Origin: Cephalotus follicularis
Lineage: Eukaryota; Streptophyta; Magnoliopsida; Oxalidales; Cephalotaceae
Assembly (NCBI GenBank): GCA_001972305.1
Contig: BDDD01001661.1
Location: 145,694 to 209,693, forward strand
Direction of reading: 5' to 3'
Length of the DNA: 64,000 bases
Notes under the pieces: model-generated
Database searches by the model: none
The model's input: the letters and a program-made list of their open reading frames with translations, nothing else
Told to the model about the DNA's origin: nothing
Position numbers and translations under genes: made by a program
Shown: positions 58,035 to 64,000 of the stretch, in pieces
How positions within the stretch are numbered: the first letter of the stretch is position 1
Layout of the letters: every line of letters begins with the position of its first letter

Positions 58035-59479
58035 CTGGAATTCTGTTTTTTTTTTCTTTTTTTTTTGAATGGGGATAGTCTTTATAGGTAACTACTGCAT
58101 GACATTGAAAAAAGGCGGGAAATTCTCTTTAAATTTATTCTATACTATGAGACTCATAGTAGTTATAAAGTTGTAATCCTATTTGTCAATATAATTGTTT
58201 AGATTAAAACTATGGAATTGATTGTTTTGTGGGGTAAGCTTGGTGAAAATATAATGAATCCAAATCCTCTGAAATATAATTGTACTCATAATTATTGCAC
58301 TTTCAGTCATACTACAAATGTACCACCTCAGAAAATATATTATGCATTTATAACCGTTTGATCTTTCTACAATAATTGTACGTACAATTATTGTAAAGGA
58401 ATTGGATTCAAGTATAATCCAAATCTTGGTATCTTATTTTTGGGTTTAGCGTTCTCATAAAATCATGTTACTATTTAATTCAATTATGTATTTCAAAGAG
58501 TATATTACTCAATTGTTTTGTTCAACATAAAATTCTTATATAAATCTGACCAAAATCTTCTATTATTAAAACTATATGTAGCATTAAAAATATTGTTTTA
58601 TTCACGTATAATCATTCATAACAAATGTAATATAACATGATATAAATTCATCTAAAATGTTAATCTATCTTCCATAACTAACATACTATAACAATTCATA
58701 AGTTCATCCATATAATCCATAATTAACATACAATCATATTAGAAGCCTTGATTTAATAGTTGGTAAAAACATTAAATTTTATACTTTATAAGGGTGTATT
58801 TAAAATTTGAGATTAATAAATATGAATAATATTGGGAAAATTAAAAAATATATATATTTCAATAATAATTATATAATGTTCTTAGGTGAGAATCACTTTA
58901 TCACAAAATGATTCAAATTAGATTTCCAAGATTCTCAAAGAACGAATCATAATTTTAATAAGAACAATAACAATCCTGAAGCATTCCACGAAACAAAAAA
59001 ACCTCCCAATGTTATTATGATTTATGATTTAAAAAAATTGATTATAGATTAGGTTTTCAATATTGAATTGCTTTAAATTATTAAAACCAAATGCTTCAAA
59101 CTTTGATTTTCTGAGAAATATTTATACATATGAGATAATAAAGAAACACCATTATTGCATACAAAGGGTCATTTAACTTCCACATATTTATCACCTTTCC
59201 TTTTTTTGACCATTAAATCTTTGCTTCAACAAGGAATTTTAATCCTTCATTTTCTTTGCATTTCTTTTCGTTTGCATTATACAAAAACTATCCCTTAAAA
59301 AGGTGGAGACAAGACAACTGCTACCATTTGGGGAAAGAAGTAAACAATAATTACTTGAAATGAGATAAAATTCATATTAAAAGTTGAATTTTTTTTTTTT
59401 TTATAAAAAAATTACATTTAATGAGCCCAAGCCGACTGTTAGTTATCTCTGAACATTTGATGTTAAAATTGTTAGCTTC
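58035..59479. other. Intergenic between PPR promoter and AUG8 3' end
   Basis: The PPR promoter lies at its left end (read leftwards) and the 3' flank of the AUG8-like gene at its right. It is AT-rich and holds one MITE-like inverted repeat (58255-58410). Confidence 0.55.
58255..58410. repeat. MITE-like imperfect inverted repeat
   Basis: The left arm begins TGAATCCAAATCC and runs to TAATTATTG (about 58255-58297). The right arm is its imperfect reverse complement (about 58370-58410, ending GGAATTGGATTCA). Arms are about 40 bp with several mismatches. No clear target duplication. Confidence 0.5.
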
Positions 59480-62400
59480 TCAATGTGGTGGAAATGGTCT
59501 GATTGGCAAGATTAGGTGGTCACCACTCTCCACAACTTGTTTCATTTGTATGAGATGAGTCCTAAGGCTGTATTCCTCCACCTGTTTTCATGCCAATGTA
59601 AAAATCAAATACCATACCCATGATAGAAATTGTATGAATAATGCTATAAATCACAAACCGCGGTCGCAGTGTTTTAATAACAGCTGAAGTGTCATCGAAG
59701 AAAGTAGTTTCTTTAAAACCAATTTCTTTTAACAACTCACTGTTCAATATACCTCAGATACCATCATAACACAACCGTAATTTATAACATTACTCAAATT
59801 ATATGCATTAAATCCTTCCACATGGGCAAACACATACTAAAAGTGGTCCTTTAGATTAGATAAACTCTCTCTAAAGCCATGTGAGGTGATGATGGACTAA
59901 TCTTGGACCAGCCAGGTTGATAGAGAATACTTCCAAAAAGGTCATGTAAATTGAATGGGCTACATGTAAGGGAATAAGGGGCACATGGGAGAGAATAACC
60001 AAGCGATTGACAGTAGACACTGATTGACCCCATTCACTCAAACATCTACCACCTTAGACACGCCATCAATCAACCACACCGGCTTAATTATGTAACCCAG
60101 TAGCCAATATCCTCAACCAAGATGCCAATAGATAGGTTCAAGGCAGGCATTCCTTGAACAGTAAGCATAAACTCCATGCCAAACTAACATGGACCTGACA
60201 GACCTGCCCCACTGTCCCAAGTGGCAAACATGCTCAAGCATGCTGACAAAGGCAGTGGGGCATTATTGAATAAACCACAACAGAATGTTATTCGATAAAC
60301 CACAGCCAACATCCAACGTATCTGTCAAGCTTTATATTCGAACTCAAACAGAAGTGGCTATTAGATATATTCTATACACTGTCGGGAACATTTACAGATG
60401 ACTCAAGACTGACCCATTAGTCTAATGGATTTGCTGGGCAACTAAACTCACGTTCTCAATCAAACTCGTAGTCTGGTGATGTTAGGTGACAAAGAAAGGC
60501 CATAAGAAAACTACGAAAGCGCACGCAGCTCAATAAGAGAAAACATAAATGAAGAGATTTTTTAAAGAAGTCAAAGGAATTATCAGCTTCGATAGATCTA
60601 TTACTCCTAATGAGCCGGCCGTTAGTCTTATAAGCTTTAATTCTTTAAGGTTAGCTGATGTTACTTCAAAGTGTAGTAACTTTGAGCCTACAAATTAATT
60701 TATTAATTTTGTACTACAATGACCTATCACACCCTCGAGATGATATGGAGTCAGCAAACATTAGGGAAACAAGGTGCAAAATTTAAAAAATTTAAAGGCT
60801 TCCCTGTGTCTTTGTCCTCACCTGTAAAGCAGTTGTTGAAGAAAGTAGAGCTTCACATTCAACAAGCATTGTTTTCTCTTGTGCTGCTACAACAGCGAGT
60901 TCAGAAACCAAATTGTTCATTCCTTCCACCTACAAGACAAAAAAAGAAAGAAAAATCAAGAGTAAGCATCCAGAATTCGCAGAGTAGATCAGCAAATAGA
61001 TATCAGTACAATGGAAAGTTGAAAACATATTAAACACTTTTGGTGCATTAGAAATTTGTTGAAACCGTCTTTTATTCATGCTTTCTATAAACTCCGAATT
61101 TTCACCAATAGACCCACACTTCATTGGGTCAGCATTCCTAGAATCCAAAGCTTAAGATAAATATCTTTTGCTCAGATGAGATTATTTCATTTCTTCAGGG
61201 TTCTACCATGTACTTAAAAATTCAATGCCGTGATGTTTATGTGTCAAGGAGCCATTTGCCTTAACTATAGCTGATTTACTTCATTGCCATTTGTTTATTG
61301 GAGCCGATAGCATGAACAAACTAACTCTGTTTCTTTTGTTTAAAAACATGCACATGTAGACAGATTATATCTACAGAACCAAATGAAACATAACAGAACA
61401 ATCTCACCGGTCTAAACCCAACTACTCACATAATGGTGATTAAGTATCATAGACAGTAAGCAAGCATTACATATCTTAAAACAAGATAGCATAAATACTT
61501 TGACAAAAAAAAAAAAAAAGAGCAGTGAAAAACTATATCAATCGCATGCATCATAATCTCCTCAAATAAAATTCCAAATAAAAAACTATGACATGTATCA
61601 TTATCTCACCCTTGAGAGTAATGAGCATATAGAGGATCCCATTGCTTGCATCACATCAAAAGCTGAGCAAACAGCGATCTTCAAAGATTCAATGTCTGCC
61701 TGTATAAGTATTAATCTATGTTAAGCCATGTTATCGTGTTTCAAAAATTGATCCCAATGACAATTTACAACCTAACATACCCTTGCCCCTCCAGTTATCG
61801 GAAGACGAAGAGTGCTTGCCTTCAAATCGTCTACAGCCCCAGATAATGAATTAATATGATCTCTTTCAAGTAAAGCCCAATCATCGAGGTATAACATCTG
61901 AAAAAATCATTTTACGCATGCTTAGATAACAAATAGAAAAAATTGTTGTTCTAAACAAATATAGAAAATCTTTGTATATACTTCAAACATGAACATAGAA
62001 GTTATAATAAACTAGAAGTGGTATACAGAACAAGTGAGCACTTAGCTTCATACATTTGTATGCTTGATTCTCTCCGTTGCCAGACTAAACAAAATTAGTA
62101 ATATAGAATTCTGTCTATGTTAGTTTTCTTCCCATCATCTTCATCTTCCCTTCTCAGAAAAAAGGAATGCCAAAAAAAGATTATTTTTGCTGGATCGATA
62201 CGTCTAGCACCAGTTGCTTGACCGACCAACCGACGACTGATTTACTACTTAACTGTTCCCGACGACTGAGTTACTTACAGACTGCTTGGCTGCTTGCTTG
62301 AGACCTTGTGAGTTAGTCCACACGTTCTCAAACGATGCGTAGACCGGTGTTTGGAGTATCATGGGCCATGATGTGTAGCGACAGACACATGGTATCATTC

Positions 62401-64000
62401 CAAGTAACCTACTATGATATGTAACAACAGACATATGGTAGGCAATCTAAATTACGTGCACAGTTAGATAGACCATTTCACTTGAGGATATCTCATACCC
62501 GATCTACCGTGGACGGAAGGGTTAACGAATGACGGGGGTGCTACGGTTGAGCCAGGAGTTGGCACTAGTAGACACCATTAGACCTCTTGGAACTGCTTGG
62601 ACACTTAACTGCTTGCTCAAACTGTTTGACAGACTGTTTGGCTTGGGAATTACTATTTGTCTGAGCCGCTTGCTTGTTTACTTGTATCTTAAGGCCTAAT
62701 TATATATAACAACCGGTATGGGACAGATGTTAATTGACCCCAATTGGCATTCAAATAAATCGAGTGACATCCCATGTCGTTTATCATTTGCTTATTGGAT
62801 GCCAAAAGACAGATGCTTTGCTCAGAATTTTTGGGCCTATATAACCCATTATCATCCAAGAGACTCCAGATCAGATGCATCGCTGAAAGCAATAAGCTGT
62901 GATTCTATGCCACTTTCAAGAGCTTAAAACCTAGATCACATTATTCCTTTTAGTGTAATGGCACTTTCATTATTTAAAAAAATTGTTTTCGGTAAATACT
63001 GAATTATCCCTATCAACTCAGCTCAATTATGTCCTATCCACGTAGCCTAGACCACAACTCTACAACCATCCTTTCTTATAAACTGGCTCCATCAAGGACC
63101 ACAACCTCGGTAACACCATGTGCCATCCTATCCTTTCATATTGCCTTAACCTACATTCCATTTGGTCTTCCTCTGGCTCTTGAGTACTACCTTCAACCGA
63201 ATCTAATTACTACTCAAAAGCATGTTGCCTGTCTAAATTCACATACCTGAACTATCAGGACAGCTAAACCATTGGAATTCTTAATTATAACAGTATGCGG
63301 GAAGCTTAACCGGAACCATCAAATCCAGAGACACACAAGACTGGACCAGGAAAAAAAAAAAGAGTTGATTGTGTGGATATCAATTCCTCAAAGGCTGAAC
63401 CTTGGAGCTGTATGCTTGCCGTAGAATGGCGCTGATGGACGTTCAACCTATTCAGACCATCTAAAAGTTCTACTCTCTTAGTCTGTGCCACATCTTCAAA
63501 GGCTAGAAGATTACAATTTTAAAGCAGCACCACTAATCCATTTAACCTTAATTAACTAAGCACTTTATGCTTGACGTCAATTCTAATTCAAGGTCCATCA
63601 CACTAATGTCAGTCATGTGCCTGTATATATGGCAGATACAAGTAAAATTCAGTTGCTGGGTTTGGTTCCAAGAATCAGCAGTAGTACTCAATATCAGGCT
63701 CACATTTCATGAAGCAATCAAGACTAAAACCAAGTCAGAAGGAATCTTAAAGTAACTTTTCGGGTTGCTTCACATAGTTGCATAATTAAAAGCACATCAG
63801 CTGTAACTATTAAAACATATTATTGGCAGCAGAGAAAAAGTAAAATGAAATAACACCATCAATCACATGTTGTAGCATTGTAAGGGTTGAGAGGTATTAC
63901 TTGATCATTCAAAACTGAGTTCAGCTTAAGCTCTAGCTTCAGCTTTTGAAGGTTGACCCTTTTTCTGATTATTGAATCCCACAGGCTTAAAGTAGTGTTC
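59480..64000 (-). CDS. AUG8: QWRF-domain protein, augmin subunit 8 type (AUG8/QWRF8), 3' half
   Basis: Partial; it continues past the right edge. Minus-strand exons: 63901-64000 ([20 protein letters not shown]...), 61781-61897 ([32 protein letters not shown]), 61610-61699 ([20 protein letters not shown]), 60822-60929 ([20 protein letters not shown]) and 59480-59581 ([15 protein letters not shown]... stop). All junctions are GT..AG and in frame. This is the conserved C-terminal DUF566/QWRF region; the QWRF tetrapeptide itself lies about 35 residues upstream, outside the window. AUG8 (At4g30710, next to At4g30700) and EDE1 bind microtubules and belong to the plant augmin complex that nucleates branched microtubules with gamma-tubulin. 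Intron 63900-61898 contains a possible LTR remnant. The other long intron, 60821-59582, holds nothing recognised. Confidence 0.9.
62180..62700. repeat. Possible decayed long-LTR fragment in an AUG8 intron
   Basis: This block has ACTGCTTG/TTGACTG-type motifs recurring at both ends, and GGTGCTACGGTTGAGCCAGG-AGTTGGCACTAG in the middle, like GTCAGGAGTTGGCTAGAG in the 32570 solo LTR (near 36700). No ends are preserved. The remaining intron sequence to 63900 shows nothing I can name. Confidence 0.35.

Overview
The window is AT-rich nuclear DNA from a flowering plant, almost certainly a core eudicot. It has intron-bearing plant genes with GT..AG splice sites, a chloroplast-type IF3, plant P-class and DYW-class PPR proteins, a secondary-wall cellulose synthase, and abundant LTR retrotransposon remains. 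The species cannot be fixed from the sequence alone. No prokaryotic genes, rRNA, tRNA or CRISPR arrays were seen.

Layout. (1) 1-11.2 kb, gene island, all on +: the 3' half of a serine carboxypeptidase-like gene (SCPL29 type), a complete five-exon MAT1-like CDK-activating-kinase/TFIIH subunit gene, and a single-exon chloroplast P-class PPR gene (At4g30825/BFA2 type). (2) 12.3-29.2 kb: one 16.9-kb Ty3/gypsy element of the Tat lineage on the minus strand, bounded by a perfect 5-bp target duplication. It has gag, protease, RT, a second archaeal-type RNase H, integrase and a Tat-type antisense ORF. That antisense ORF is split by a long solo LTR, which is itself split by another solo LTR. (3) 30.1-37.8 kb: an intronless cytosolic HSP70 pseudogene broken by three independent insertions (an unclassified 0.39-kb insert, a hAT-type MITE, and a long solo LTR that contains another solo LTR) and by its own stops and frameshifts. 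(4) 38.8-64 kb, second gene island: chloroplast IF3 (+), CESA7/IRX3 (+), a Ty3/gypsy-derived non-autonomous element, the DYW PPR MEF29/At4g30700 type (-), and the 3' half of a QWRF/AUG8 (augmin subunit 8) gene (-) running off the right edge.

The genes do not form one pathway. They look like an ancestral linkage group: SCPL29, MAT1, BFA2, IF3-4, MEF29 and AUG8 correspond, from memory of the locus numbers, to Arabidopsis At4g30810, 30820, 30825, 30690, 30700 and 30710. CESA7 (At5g17420) is the outsider. The repeat-rich middle lies between the two islands.

Most interesting points: a decayed plant-virus-type SF1 helicase segment (TGB1-like) inside intron 4 of CESA7; two independent cases of a long solo LTR inserted in another long solo LTR; and the fact that each of these LTRs carries its own private array of short, largely palindromic motifs at similar positions. 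The last is a structural pattern I cannot match to a described feature type. Exon limits were read by eye from reading frame, splice dinucleotides and family homology; no searches were run.
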